Source: Terriglobia bacterium
GTDB lineage: Bacteria > Acidobacteriota > Terriglobia > Bryobacterales > Bryobacteraceae
Assembly (NCBI GenBank): GCA_003175985.1
Contig: PSRJ01000154.1
Location: 1 to 38,908 of the forward strand
Length of the DNA: 38,908 bases
Direction of reading: 5' to 3'
Below the pieces are notes generated by a model that did no database searches, was not told the DNA's origin, and worked only from the letters and a program-made list of their open reading frames with translations. The first letter of the stretch is position 1. Every line of letters starts with the position of its first letter. The translations under genes and the position numbers were made by a program. Positions 8,269-15,991 of this stretch are shown here, piece after piece.

Positions 8269-8910
8269 ATGGCCCGTCCTTTGACGGATGATATTGCGCA
8301 AGGACCGCCTCCCCCTCCGCCGTCCGGGAGTGGATGGGGCGGCGATGCTCCGAGCGATGGTCCCGGCGCGTCGCGCCGCGCTTCTTTGATCCTTACTTAT
8401 CTGCTGCTGGTCTCCAGCACCGTAGTCTTCCTCTCGTTTACCCTGGCGTTCGGTATGCGCCGGAGTATCGCTACCGACTGGATCAGCATGTCGAAGCCGC
8501 CGATCCTGTGGGTCAATACTGTGGTCCTGCTGGTTTCCAGCGCGATGGTGGAGCTGGCCCGCCGCGCGCTTCGCTCGGGAAATCGTGTCGCCTTCAATCA
8601 ACGGTGGACGGCAGCCACTGTCCTCGGAATCCTCTTCCTCTTAGGGCAAGGGCTGGCGTGGCGGGAGTTGAAAGCCGCGGGCCTGTACATTGCTTCCAAT
8701 CCCAGCGTCTCGTTTTTTTATATCCTGACCGCCACGCATGCCGTTCACCTGTTGGGCGCCATTACGGCCCTGGTTTACGTGGATATCCAGGCTCTTCGTT
8801 TTCATCTGGGTCCGGCCAAAAGGACGGCCATCGACATGAGCGCGATCTTCTGGCACTTTCTCGATGTGCTTTGGCTCTGCCTCATGGCGCTCTTCTATAT
8901 TTGGGGCTAA
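8269..8910 (+). CDS. cytochrome c oxidase subunit III-like membrane protein (orphan)
   Basis: A 213-residue protein with a Pro/Gly-rich cytoplasmic N-terminus (about 1-35) and five membrane helices, as in the short bacterial CoxC/CtaE type. Helix 4 carries the family motif FFYILTATHAVHLLGA and helix 5 carries IFWHFLDVLWLCLMALFYIWG. Subunit III stabilises subunit I and helps proton delivery in heme-copper oxidases. Subunits I, II and IV are absent from the window, so this is an orphan copy; it could serve an oxidase encoded elsewhere or be a diverged paralog. It converges on the M23 peptidase gene with a 7-base gap. Confidence 0.85.
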   Translation: MARPLTDDIAQGPPPPPPSGSGWGGDAPSDGPGASRRASLILTYLLLVSSTVVFLSFTLAFGMRRSIATDWISMSKPPILWVNTVVLLVSSAMVELARRALRSGNRVAFNQRWTAATVLGILFLLGQGLAWRELKAAGLYIASNPSVSFFYILTATHAVHLLGAITALVYVDIQALRFHLGPAKRTAIDMSAIFWHFLDVLWLCLMALFYIWG

Positions 8911-8917
8911 GGCCGGC

Positions 8918-9631
8918 TTACTTTCCTCGAAGCAGCGGCAGCGGGTCGACGGCGGTTCCTTTCCACCATTGCTTTTCCGGTCCGAGCCGGTATACGGCAA
9001 AGTGCAAATGGGGACTCGTGGCGGGCGCATCGCCCGTGGTGCCGACATATCCCAACACATCGCCGGCGCGCAAGAGCACTCCTTCGCGCAGGCCGTGCGC
9101 ATAGCGTTCCAAGTGAGCGTAGTAGTAGCAATAGGTTTGCGAATTGTCGAACTGATAAACCGTGAGGCCGCCCTGCTTGCTGGTAAAGAGCTTCACTACG
9201 TTGCCTTCCCCTGCCGCCACGACGGGTGTTCCCCTCGGCGCAGGTATATCCAGCGCCTCATGTGCATGTCCATCGCGCGTTTCGGAGAATGTATCGTGCA
9301 GCGACTCGGCGGAAAGACCCGCAATAGGTACTTGAAGGTGGAGCGGCGCAGGGCTCGGCGGAGGATTGTTCTCTGGCGCGGTGCGCTCCGCTTCGCCCAC
9401 ACCCGGCAACTCCTGCGGCAATTGTGAAGGCGGCGGCTCCAGGGGCCGCTGAGATTGTTGTTGTCCGGCCGCAAGCGCTGTGTCGAGCGGACCGGGCGCT
9501 TCGGGGAGCGGTTGCTCCTGCGCCCGGAAAACACTGGTGCGGAGCGCGTCGATGCGCCACAATGCCACGCCGAGTCCCACAGCCCCCACCGCACAACCCA
9601 GAACAAACGCTGCCGCTACTCTTGCCCTCAT
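8918..9631 (-). CDS. M23-family (LytM-type) metallopeptidase, membrane-anchored
   Basis: A 237-residue cell-wall peptidase predicted to act in the periplasm. An N-terminal signal anchor (about 6-25) is followed by a Pro/Gln-rich linker to about residue 98 and then a LytM domain. The zinc ligands and catalytic residues are all present: His124 and Asp128 in HEALD, His173 in YAHL, and HLH at 208-210. The complete set predicts an active endopeptidase rather than an EnvC-like activator. The start codon lies 4 bases after the stop of the L,D-transpeptidase gene, so the two envelope enzymes are probably co-expressed. Confidence 0.9.
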   Translation of the reverse strand: MRARVAAAFVLGCAVGAVGLGVALWRIDALRTSVFRAQEQPLPEAPGPLDTALAAGQQQSQRPLEPPPSQLPQELPGVGEAERTAPENNPPPSPAPLHLQVPIAGLSAESLHDTFSETRDGHAHEALDIPAPRGTPVVAAGEGNVVKLFTSKQGGLTVYQFDNSQTYCYYYAHLERYAHGLREGVLLRAGDVLGYVGTTGDAPATSPHLHFAVYRLGPEKQWWKGTAVDPLPLLRGK

Positions 9632-9635
9632 GGTT

Positions 9636-10646
9636 TTACTCCTGAAGAATGGCGGGAACCCCCGGTTTCACCATGGACGCCAGCTCCAGCGCGTCCCAGT
9701 TGGTCAGCCGGATACACCCGTGCGACATCGTGTGTCCGATGCGCGAGGGCTCCGGAGTTCCGTGGATCCCATAGTGTTCCTTAGTAAGATCGATCCAAAC
9801 GAGACCGACAGGGTTATTTGGTCCGGGACGAATCGTCGCTTTCGCGTTCTTATCGTCCGCGTCCCAGAACAATTTCGCGTTGTAATGGAAAGCCGGATTG
9901 CGGCTAACCCCACGGATCTTCCAATCGCCGATGGGCAGCGGGTCGTGCTCGCTGCCCATCGTTGCGGAATAGAATGCCAGCAATTTGCCGGAGGCATCGT
10001 AAGCGCGCACGGAACTCTCTGATTTCGTCACCAGCACTCTGGCCGCCTCTCCGGGGGGAAGCGTCAGAACGTTGGGTACCGTTAACGGCTGCCCGGCACG
10101 GCTGAAGTCCGCCCCTGGGTTGAGCGCCTGAAGCACCGCGGGACTAACGTGAAAGCGTTCCGCGATCTCTTCCATCGGCGAGCTGAATCCGAGTGCAGGC
10201 AGCTCTGCCTGCTGGAGCAGGTCGGTCGGCACCGGAACAAACGGGCCCTTTTCATCTTCCGGCGAGATAGTGTACGCCATGAGCATTGGCGCCTGGTCGG
10301 CGTTGAGGCCGGACCAGGTCGGACCATCAACCACTCCAGTAACGGGAAGTCCTCGATCCCGCTGATAGGCAGCGACTGCTCTTTGCAGATTCGAGCCGAA
10401 ATTGCCGTCGATCTCTCCGCACGAAAAATGAGCGCGGGCCAGAAGAATCTGCGCGCGAACAACCCCGGAACCGCGATCGCCCGGTTGTAGAGTCGGCTGC
10501 TCGGAACTAGAGATAGATTGGGCGTTGAAATGGACGGCGGCCGGCGGAGCCAGGCGCTCGGCATGCCCGCGCCCTTTGCCGGCGTGTGGTTTCGCACCCG
10601 CCGCAACGGCGAGAATCAGTGCAATTGTTACCGGGCGATACCGCAT
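9636..10646 (-). CDS. L,D-transpeptidase with PG-binding and LysM-like domains
   Basis: Periplasmic YkuD-type enzyme that makes 3-3 peptidoglycan cross-links or attaches proteins to peptidoglycan. With the start at 10646 (MRYRPVTIALILAVAAGA, a good signal peptide) it has 336 residues. The open frame continues 19 codons further upstream, but those residues would precede the signal sequence. Domains in order: a PG_binding_1 repeat (LQPGDRGSGVVRAQ to GVVDGPTW), a LysM-like segment (MEEIAERFHVSPAVLQALNPGAD), and the YkuD catalytic domain with IHG, then SHGCIR (nucleophile Cys311, His295 upstream). It lies between the methyltransferase and the M23 peptidase, in a run of same-strand genes. Confidence 0.92.
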   Translation of the reverse strand: MRYRPVTIALILAVAAGAKPHAGKGRGHAERLAPPAAVHFNAQSISSSEQPTLQPGDRGSGVVRAQILLARAHFSCGEIDGNFGSNLQRAVAAYQRDRGLPVTGVVDGPTWSGLNADQAPMLMAYTISPEDEKGPFVPVPTDLLQQAELPALGFSSPMEEIAERFHVSPAVLQALNPGADFSRAGQPLTVPNVLTLPPGEAARVLVTKSESSVRAYDASGKLLAFYSATMGSEHDPLPIGDWKIRGVSRNPAFHYNAKLFWDADDKNAKATIRPGPNNPVGLVWIDLTKEHYGIHGTPEPSRIGHTMSHGCIRLTNWDALELASMVKPGVPAILQE

Positions 10647-10677
10647 TCCGGTGCGGTATTCGCACGCGAATTGCCTC

Positions 10678-11697
10678 TCAGCGAGCGGCAGGCTTTGTGG
10701 CAACCACTATAGAACTGGGTCCGCCTGGTTCAATCCTCGATGAATCGGCAAAACCTGTTTCCCGCAACCACTTGGCAATCTGTTCGAAGGAATACGCATC
10801 GCCCGCGTCCGTGTGCACCAGCATGTTGATAGCGAAAAACAGGGGCATCATCGGACCAGTGCCTTCCTCGTTGACCAGGAACTCCGGAATGGCAATCCGG
10901 CCGCCGGGAACAAGCGCTTGAAAGGACTTTTCCAGCAGCTTCCGATTGTCCCGCTCGCCGCCGCTGTGGAGGATGTGGCCAAGAATGACGAGATCGAAGC
11001 TCTGGCCGAACGCTACTTCATTCATATTGCCCGGAGTATAGGAGAACCGGCCGGCCAGTCCGAACTGCTGGGCGAACCGCCGCGTCACCTCGAGAACGTT
11101 AGGCCAGTCCACGGCAGTCACGGTAACCGCGGGCGATTGCTGCGCCACCCCAATGCCCCACACTCCCGAACCGGCGGCTACGTCGAGCACGCGGAATGGC
11201 GCAATGCCTACATTCAGCGCTTTTCCCAGGGCTTGCGCCGCCGGGAAATTCATAGGAAACAGCGCCGAAACCAGCTCCTCAAAGAATGCGGCTCCGCTTT
11301 CCCCCGTTGTTCCATCGCCGGCCGGACGGCCTGTCTTCACCACTTCGGGGAGATCCAGCCAATCGGATATCAGCGCTTGCTGGTGTTGAAGCATCTCCCC
11401 TAGGTAGCCCGGCTTGCCGCGCAGCAGAAATACAGCGCTCTCGGGCGCAAGCGCATACCGGTCACGCCCTGGCTTGGAGAGAAACTGCAGACCTGCGAGG
11501 GCATTCAGGATCGGGCGCACACCGCGCAAGGAAGTACCCGTGGCGGCAGCGATCTCCTCGGCGCTCTTTGGGCCGCTCTCCAGCGAATCGAAAATCCGAT
11601 GCTCGACCGCGGCCGCGAGAATCAACGGCGGCGCGTAGCCCCACATCATCTGCAGAATTCGCTCTGGTGTGACTGCCTGGCCGCCCCCGGCGCTCAT
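10678..11697 (-). CDS. SAM-dependent O-methyltransferase (acetylserotonin OMT-like)
   Basis: A 339-residue class I methyltransferase. The N-terminal winged-helix dimerisation domain (about 15-100: ILAAAVEHRIFDSLESGPKSAEEIA) is typical of small-molecule O-methyltransferases of the plant and hydroxyneurosporene type. The SAM-binding motif VLDVAAGSGVWG is at 170-181, with an acidic ribose-binding residue in VTAVDWPNV and the post-motif VPGGRIAIPEF. The substrate cannot be inferred. It lies 9 bases downstream of the peroxidase gene and 31 bases upstream of the L,D-transpeptidase start, so it is probably co-transcribed with both. Confidence 0.85.
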   Translation of the reverse strand: MSAGGGQAVTPERILQMMWGYAPPLILAAAVEHRIFDSLESGPKSAEEIAAATGTSLRGVRPILNALAGLQFLSKPGRDRYALAPESAVFLLRGKPGYLGEMLQHQQALISDWLDLPEVVKTGRPAGDGTTGESGAAFFEELVSALFPMNFPAAQALGKALNVGIAPFRVLDVAAGSGVWGIGVAQQSPAVTVTAVDWPNVLEVTRRFAQQFGLAGRFSYTPGNMNEVAFGQSFDLVILGHILHSGGERDNRKLLEKSFQALVPGGRIAIPEFLVNEEGTGPMMPLFFAINMLVHTDAGDAYSFEQIAKWLRETGFADSSRIEPGGPSSIVVATKPAAR

Positions 11698-11706
11698 TCT
11701 CCGCTC

Positions 11707-12249
11707 CTATCTTTTCAGTGCCGCCTCGACTGCCGAAACCAGTTCGCCCGAGAGAGGCTCGACCGGGGATTCGAACCGCTGGATCACTTTGCCGTCGCGA
11801 TCCACCAGAAACTTGGTGAAGTTCCATTGAATCTCGCCGCCGGTTTTCGGATTGGCTTTCTTGTCCGTGAGGAACTGATAGAGAGGAGCCTTGTCACCGC
11901 CCGCCACCGAAATCTTCGCGAACATGGGAAAGGTGACGCCGTATTTGGATTTGCAGAAGGCGCCGATTTCCTCGTTCGTTCCGGGTTCCTGCTCTCCGAA
12001 ATTGTTGGCGGGGAACCCGGCCACCACGAGGCCCCTGTCCTTGTATTTCATGTACAGGGCCTGCAGCCCTTCATATTGCGGCGTGTAACCGCATTGGCTG
12101 GCGACGTTCACCACCAGAACGACTTTCCCTTTGAAGCCGGCAAGCGGGGTGGGCGTGCCATTGAGGGCCGCAAGCGTGAATTCGTGGACGCTGGACGCGG
12201 CAAACGCGGCGGCGCACATCAGGCTGAGCAGCAAGACCGTTGATTTCAT
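11707..12249 (-). CDS. glutathione peroxidase-family thiol peroxidase, exported
   Basis: A 180-residue peroxidase with an N-terminal signal peptide ending near AFA-AS (about residue 19), so it is likely periplasmic. The catalytic site is complete: Cys53 in ASQCGYT, Gln87 in NNFGEQEPG, and Trp142-Asn143 in IQWNFTKF. Cys99 (FCKSKYG) is where thioredoxin-dependent members carry their resolving Cys, so a thioredoxin-like reductant is more likely than glutathione (family inference). It is the first gene of a four-gene minus-strand run and is divergent from the gene at 12347, with a shared 97-base promoter gap. Confidence 0.9.
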   Translation of the reverse strand: MKSTVLLLSLMCAAAFAASSVHEFTLAALNGTPTPLAGFKGKVVLVVNVASQCGYTPQYEGLQALYMKYKDRGLVVAGFPANNFGEQEPGTNEEIGAFCKSKYGVTFPMFAKISVAGGDKAPLYQFLTDKKANPKTGGEIQWNFTKFLVDRDGKVIQRFESPVEPLSGELVSAVEAALKR

Positions 12250-12346
12250 GTCCCGATTCTACTACGGGCGCCGCGGCCGGACTGTGATACTCTTGTTCCT
12301 AATCAAGCGCAAGGAACGGGGCTGATCAAAATGAAGGAGAACTGGT

Positions 12347-13048
12347 ATGCGTAAACAGCAGTTTGTGCTCAGCGTTTTCACCGTCGCGATCCTGGGTTCC
12401 TCTGCGGCCCTGGCCCAGGAGCAGAAGAAGGGCGATCAGAAGAAGGGACCGCCGCCCCCGATGAGTTTCTTCATCACCAGCGTGGGAACGGGTAAGGGAG
12501 CGAACTTGGGCGGGCTCGCAGGAGCCGACGCCCACTGCCAGATGCTGGCCTCCGCCGCGGGCGCAGGGAACAGGACCTGGCACGCGTACCTGAGCACTCA
12601 GGCCGCCAACGGGCAGCCGGCCGTAAATGCGCGTGATCGCATCGGTCAAGGTCCCTGGTTTGGCGCCAAGGGAGGCCGTGTCGCGCAGAATGTTTCGGAT
12701 CTGCACGGGGACACGCTCGACCAGGCCCGCGTCGGCAACAGTTTGACGAAAGCTACCGCGCTCACTGAAAAAGGGGATCCGGTGAAGGGTGTAGGCGATA
12801 CGCCGAACCAGCATGACATGCTCACCGGCTCGCAGCCCGATGGCCGGGCGTATACCGACGGCATGGACCATACCTGCAAGAACTGGACCAGCGATAGCGA
12901 CGGCACCGCGCAGCTCGGCCACTTTGACCGCACCGGCGGACCGAATACTTCGTGGAACTCCGCGCATCCCAGCGCGGGTTGCAGCCAGGACGCTCTGGTA
13001 CGCACCGGCGGCGCCGGCCTGTTCTACTGCTTCGCGGTAAATCCGTAA
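12347..13048 (+). CDS. secreted protein of unknown function (lectin-like domain possible)
   Basis: A 233-residue protein with a clear signal peptide (MRKQQFVLSVFTVAILGSS, cleavage after ALA-Q near 23) and a Lys/Pro-rich linker. The mature domain runs from MSFFITSVGTGKGANLGGL to the C-terminal GAGLFYCFAVNP. Cysteines at DAHCQML, DHTCKNW, SAGCSQD and FYCFA could form two disulfides. The pattern of an N-terminal 'GLAGADAHC' and a C-terminal 'GCSQ...GGAGLFYCFA' recurs in secreted bacterial proteins that I recall as C-type-lectin-like or uncharacterised; this is a weak inference. AAGGAGA lies 8 bases before the ATG. It is a stand-alone gene. Confidence 0.75.
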   Translation: MRKQQFVLSVFTVAILGSSAALAQEQKKGDQKKGPPPPMSFFITSVGTGKGANLGGLAGADAHCQMLASAAGAGNRTWHAYLSTQAANGQPAVNARDRIGQGPWFGAKGGRVAQNVSDLHGDTLDQARVGNSLTKATALTEKGDPVKGVGDTPNQHDMLTGSQPDGRAYTDGMDHTCKNWTSDSDGTAQLGHFDRTGGPNTSWNSAHPSAGCSQDALVRTGGAGLFYCFAVNP

Positions 13049-13069
13049 CGGCTACTTAACATCCCGTAC

Positions 13070-13105
13070 CCGGCTGGACTCGATCTTCCCAGATGGTCCA
13101 GCCGG
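13070..13105 (+). terminator. strong stem-loop after the secreted-protein gene
   Basis: A perfect 10-bp stem (13070-13079 pairs with 13096-13105) encloses a second 4-bp stem (13083-13086 with 13091-13094) capped by TCCC. It begins 21 bases after the stop codon at 13048. There is no T-run, so it may terminate weakly or protect the mRNA 3' end. The remaining 75 bases before the next gene hold nothing clear. Confidence 0.5.
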
Positions 13106-13179
13106 AGTTCACACCGTGAGGTTTAACGTTCGTCAGAAGTAACCCTCCGCGGGTACCTGCTACACTTGTCAGGTTCACC

Positions 13180-14406
13180 GTGATTGCGCGACCGGCTCCT
13201 TCCGTCTCCCGCCTTCGACACCTGGAACTCCTGGTGTTGCTGGGTACTTTACAGGCATTCGCTCCCCTTTCGATCGACATGTATCTCCCGGCGATGCCAG
13301 TCATGGAAAAGGTTTTTCACACTTCGGCTGCGGCAGTGCAGACGACCATGGTGACGTTTCTGATCGGCTTTGCGCTGGGACAGTCTCTGTATGGTCCGAT
13401 TACCGACCGTTTCGGGCGCAAGCCTCCGCTCTACTGGAGCCTGCTTCTGTTTGTCGCGTCATCCGCCGCATGCGCTCTTTCGCCTTCCATCCGTGTGATG
13501 TCCATCTTCCGGCTGCTGCAAGCGGTGGCCGCCTGCGGTGGATCAGTCATGTCCCGCGCCATGGTGCGCGATCTGTTTCCACCCGAGGAGCTGCGGCGCG
13601 TCTTTTCCATGCTCGTGCTGGTGCTGGGCGTGTCGCCGGTGATTGCTCCGCTGATCGGTAGTTACCTGCTGTTATGGTTTGGCTGGAAGGCGGCCTTCAT
13701 TACGCAAGCGCTGGTGGGAATGGCCTGTCTCGCGGGTATGCATTTTCGTCTGCCGGAGTCCCTCGCGCACGAGCACCGGAGACCGCTCGATTGGAACGCG
13801 ATCACCTCCAGCTACAGCGCTCTCTTCAAAGACCACACGTTCCTGGGAGCATCGGTGGTTTGCGGGTTCAGCACAGCCGGCGCTTTTGCGTATATCACCA
13901 GCGCGCCTTTTGTCTTTATCAGTCTTTACAAGGTTCCCGTGGAGCATTTTGGCTGGCTCTTCGGCGCCGTAGCAGCCGGTATGGTGGCGGCGTCCCAGAT
14001 CAACGGCCGTCTGCCGCATCGCATCCCGCTTTGGCGCGTGCTGCGGACGGCGAACGTGGTGCAGCTCGGCGCTGGGATGTTGCTGTTGCTGACGGTTCTC
14101 ACGGGCGTTGGCGGTCTGGCCGGCGTCTTCGCCGCGGTCTTTATCTACGTTTCGGCCCAGGGCTTCGTGTTTCCCAACGGCTCGGCCATCGCCATGATGC
14201 GGCACGGCAAGATCGCCGGGACCGCGTCCGCGCTGCTGGGCACCAACCAATTTTTGATCGCCGCGGGTTGCGCCACGTTCCTGGGCTTCCTCGACAATCC
14301 CGCCGTGCCCATGGCGATTGTGATCGGGGCATGCGCCATCGCCTCTACCTTGCTCAATTTCCTGACGCTGGGCGCGAAGCTCGAAACCATGCCGCAATCG
14401 GCATGA
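13180..14406 (+). CDS. Bcr/CflA-type MFS drug exporter
   Basis: A 408-residue, 12-helix major-facilitator transporter. The opening LQAFAPLSIDMYLPAMP is diagnostic of the Bcr/CflA (DHA1) drug-resistance subgroup. The loop 2-3 motif appears as GPITDRFGRKPPL and the antiporter motif region as RAMVRDLFPPEE after helix 4. Such proteins expel antibiotics or metabolites such as bicyclomycin, chloramphenicol or cysteine by proton antiport; the substrate here is unknown. The start is the GTG at 13180, no internal Met gives a better N-terminus, and no strong Shine-Dalgarno is visible. It is a single gene, convergent with the secreted protein at 14433. Confidence 0.92.
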   Translation: MIARPAPSVSRLRHLELLVLLGTLQAFAPLSIDMYLPAMPVMEKVFHTSAAAVQTTMVTFLIGFALGQSLYGPITDRFGRKPPLYWSLLLFVASSAACALSPSIRVMSIFRLLQAVAACGGSVMSRAMVRDLFPPEELRRVFSMLVLVLGVSPVIAPLIGSYLLLWFGWKAAFITQALVGMACLAGMHFRLPESLAHEHRRPLDWNAITSSYSALFKDHTFLGASVVCGFSTAGAFAYITSAPFVFISLYKVPVEHFGWLFGAVAAGMVAASQINGRLPHRIPLWRVLRTANVVQLGAGMLLLLTVLTGVGGLAGVFAAVFIYVSAQGFVFPNGSAIAMMRHGKIAGTASALLGTNQFLIAAGCATFLGFLDNPAVPMAIVIGACAIASTLLNFLTLGAKLETMPQSA

Positions 14407-14432
14407 GCCCGGCGCCGCGCCCAATTATTTCG

Positions 14433-15161
14433 CTATCTCTCTTTAGTTGAGGTGCGCCGGAAGGTCAACGGTATCGAGAGCGATCCCGACGTCAGTGTGC
14501 CGGCCAACTCAGTGCCTTGAGTATTCAGAGCGCCGGAGTAAGACTCTCCGGCCGCGGTGAGATCCAAGGTGAGGCTGGAGTCCTTCTGCATGACTGCGGC
14601 AATCGGAATCTCCAGACCCTCCTCGACATTGAGGATATTGCCCTCGACCGTGCCGTCAGATTGGTTCGCGAGAGTCAGCACGAGCTGTTTTGCGGCTCCG
14701 CGGAACTCAATGGTTCCATTCCAGGTGCCTTCGAGCTCTTTACGGACCGCGGTGCTCTTAGCTCGTTGTGGAATCTTCGCATCTCCGGTTCTCGTCAAGC
14801 TGAAGGGCATGGTGTAGCCGAGTTGCGTGTAATCGCCGGAGAGCGATTTGCCCCCGTCCGAGAGCGCCCCGTGGAAAACCCGTTCTCCGGCCGCGCCTCT
14901 CACCTTGAAGCTGAGCGCTGTGCCGGCAGTGGAGAAATCGCCTAGCACCAGGTTCCTCAGTTTTTGTGAAGGCACGCTCATCGTGCCGGTCCACTCGCCG
15001 GCCGCATTTCGCGCCAGGTCGATCTCGATGACGATATCCTGAGCCGGAGTTTGGATGTTTCCTTGCCAATGGCCCGACCCATCGGGCATCGATTGGCCGG
15101 GCAGAGAGGCCGCCGGCAAGAGGAGGGTGACGGCCAGACACACGTGACGTAAACGTTGCAT
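14433..15161 (-). CDS. secreted protein with two tandem beta-rich domains
   Basis: A 242-residue exported protein (signal peptide about 1-22, cleavage near SLPGQ). The mature part is an internal duplication. Residues about 27-128 and about 144-238 share GxW-x-G-x-I at the start, an L-x-L strand, a G-T/E-W/V-x-G turn, an LSFKV or LTLDL strand, then E-x-x-x-GAL and a closing SLPL or SIPLTF strand followed by R. The same domain is known as an N-terminal module of secreted alpha/beta hydrolases in Acidobacteriota (my recollection). Here no hydrolase follows, so the function is unknown. AAAGGA precedes the ATG by 9 bases. It follows the ABC permease gene by 61 bases and may belong to that operon. 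Confidence 0.75.
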   Translation of the reverse strand: MQRLRHVCLAVTLLLPAASLPGQSMPDGSGHWQGNIQTPAQDIVIEIDLARNAAGEWTGTMSVPSQKLRNLVLGDFSTAGTALSFKVRGAAGERVFHGALSDGGKSLSGDYTQLGYTMPFSLTRTGDAKIPQRAKSTAVRKELEGTWNGTIEFRGAAKQLVLTLANQSDGTVEGNILNVEEGLEIPIAAVMQKDSSLTLDLTAAGESYSGALNTQGTELAGTLTSGSLSIPLTFRRTSTKER

Positions 15162-15222
15162 GGTTGATTGTCCTTTCGTTGAAGCGTTAGTCTTTACTTA
15201 CGGTCTTGTGGACCGGGAACGG

Positions 15223-15990
15223 TCAAAAATCCGCGCGCGCGAGGCTTCGAGCGGCGCCGTACAAAATAGCTGCCGAAATCAGGGCGCCGGTAAACAGTCC
15301 GAGCCAGGGCAATTCACCGGAACGGAAATAATCTTCCCCGTGCATGACGCCGAAAATGCTGTAGGGCGCACGAGCGTGGAAGGCCAATTCGAGGAGCCGC
15401 AGCGAACCGGCAGCCGCCAGGGACAGCAGCCACGGCCGCCACACATCATCGAACAGCGTCGAAAACAGAAATGCCAGGCTGAAGAATATGGAGCCGGTAA
15501 CAAACAGGCACACGCTGTAAATCAGCGCACTGCCTGCTCCGTAGCTCTGCCCGACGGCCTGAGAGAACAGCGGGATCGCCAGCGAGGGGATAAAGGCGAG
15601 CACCAGCACTTCCGCCAGGCCCGCCGCGGCGCGCACGGCTGCCAGCCGGTTGCGGGAAACCGGCAGCGAGAGCGTAAACAATGCGGCTCTCCCCGAGGAT
15701 TTGGAGAGCAGGCAGCCGGTGCCGAGCAATGTAGCGAAGAGCAGCCATAATTGCGGCAGGCCTTGGCCGAACCATTGCGACCAGATATAACTCCGGTAGT
15801 CGCTTGCCTGCGCCGCCCCTTCCCGGATTTCCCGGCCTAATTCGCTGCCGGCATCGATTGCCGAAGCCAGTGGCACGAGCTTTGCTACTTGCGGATAGAC
15901 AAATACGATTGAGCATGCCGAGCAGATCAGAACGGCGAAGCCGATCAGGAAGCGCCAGCGGGTTTCCAGCCATGATTTGTACCAGAGCAT
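15223..15990 (-). CDS. ABC transporter permease (ABC-2 type)
   Basis: A 255-residue integral membrane protein with about six hydrophobic segments: a first helix at 13-32 (FLIGFAVLICSACSIVFVY), a large extracytoplasmic loop, then helices around 85-105, 125-150, 160-190, 195-210 and 230-250. It pairs with the ATPase gene immediately upstream (one base between stop and start), and both follow a YtrA-type regulator, as in B. subtilis-style bacitracin/acetoin-related exporters. The start at 15990 (MLWYKSWLETRWRF) is preferred; nine more codons are open upstream but would overlap the ATPase gene. The substrate is unknown. Confidence 0.85.
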   Translation of the reverse strand: MLWYKSWLETRWRFLIGFAVLICSACSIVFVYPQVAKLVPLASAIDAGSELGREIREGAAQASDYRSYIWSQWFGQGLPQLWLLFATLLGTGCLLSKSSGRAALFTLSLPVSRNRLAAVRAAAGLAEVLVLAFIPSLAIPLFSQAVGQSYGAGSALIYSVCLFVTGSIFFSLAFLFSTLFDDVWRPWLLSLAAAGSLRLLELAFHARAPYSIFGVMHGEDYFRSGELPWLGLFTGALISAAILYGAARSLARADF

Positions 15991-15991
15991 T

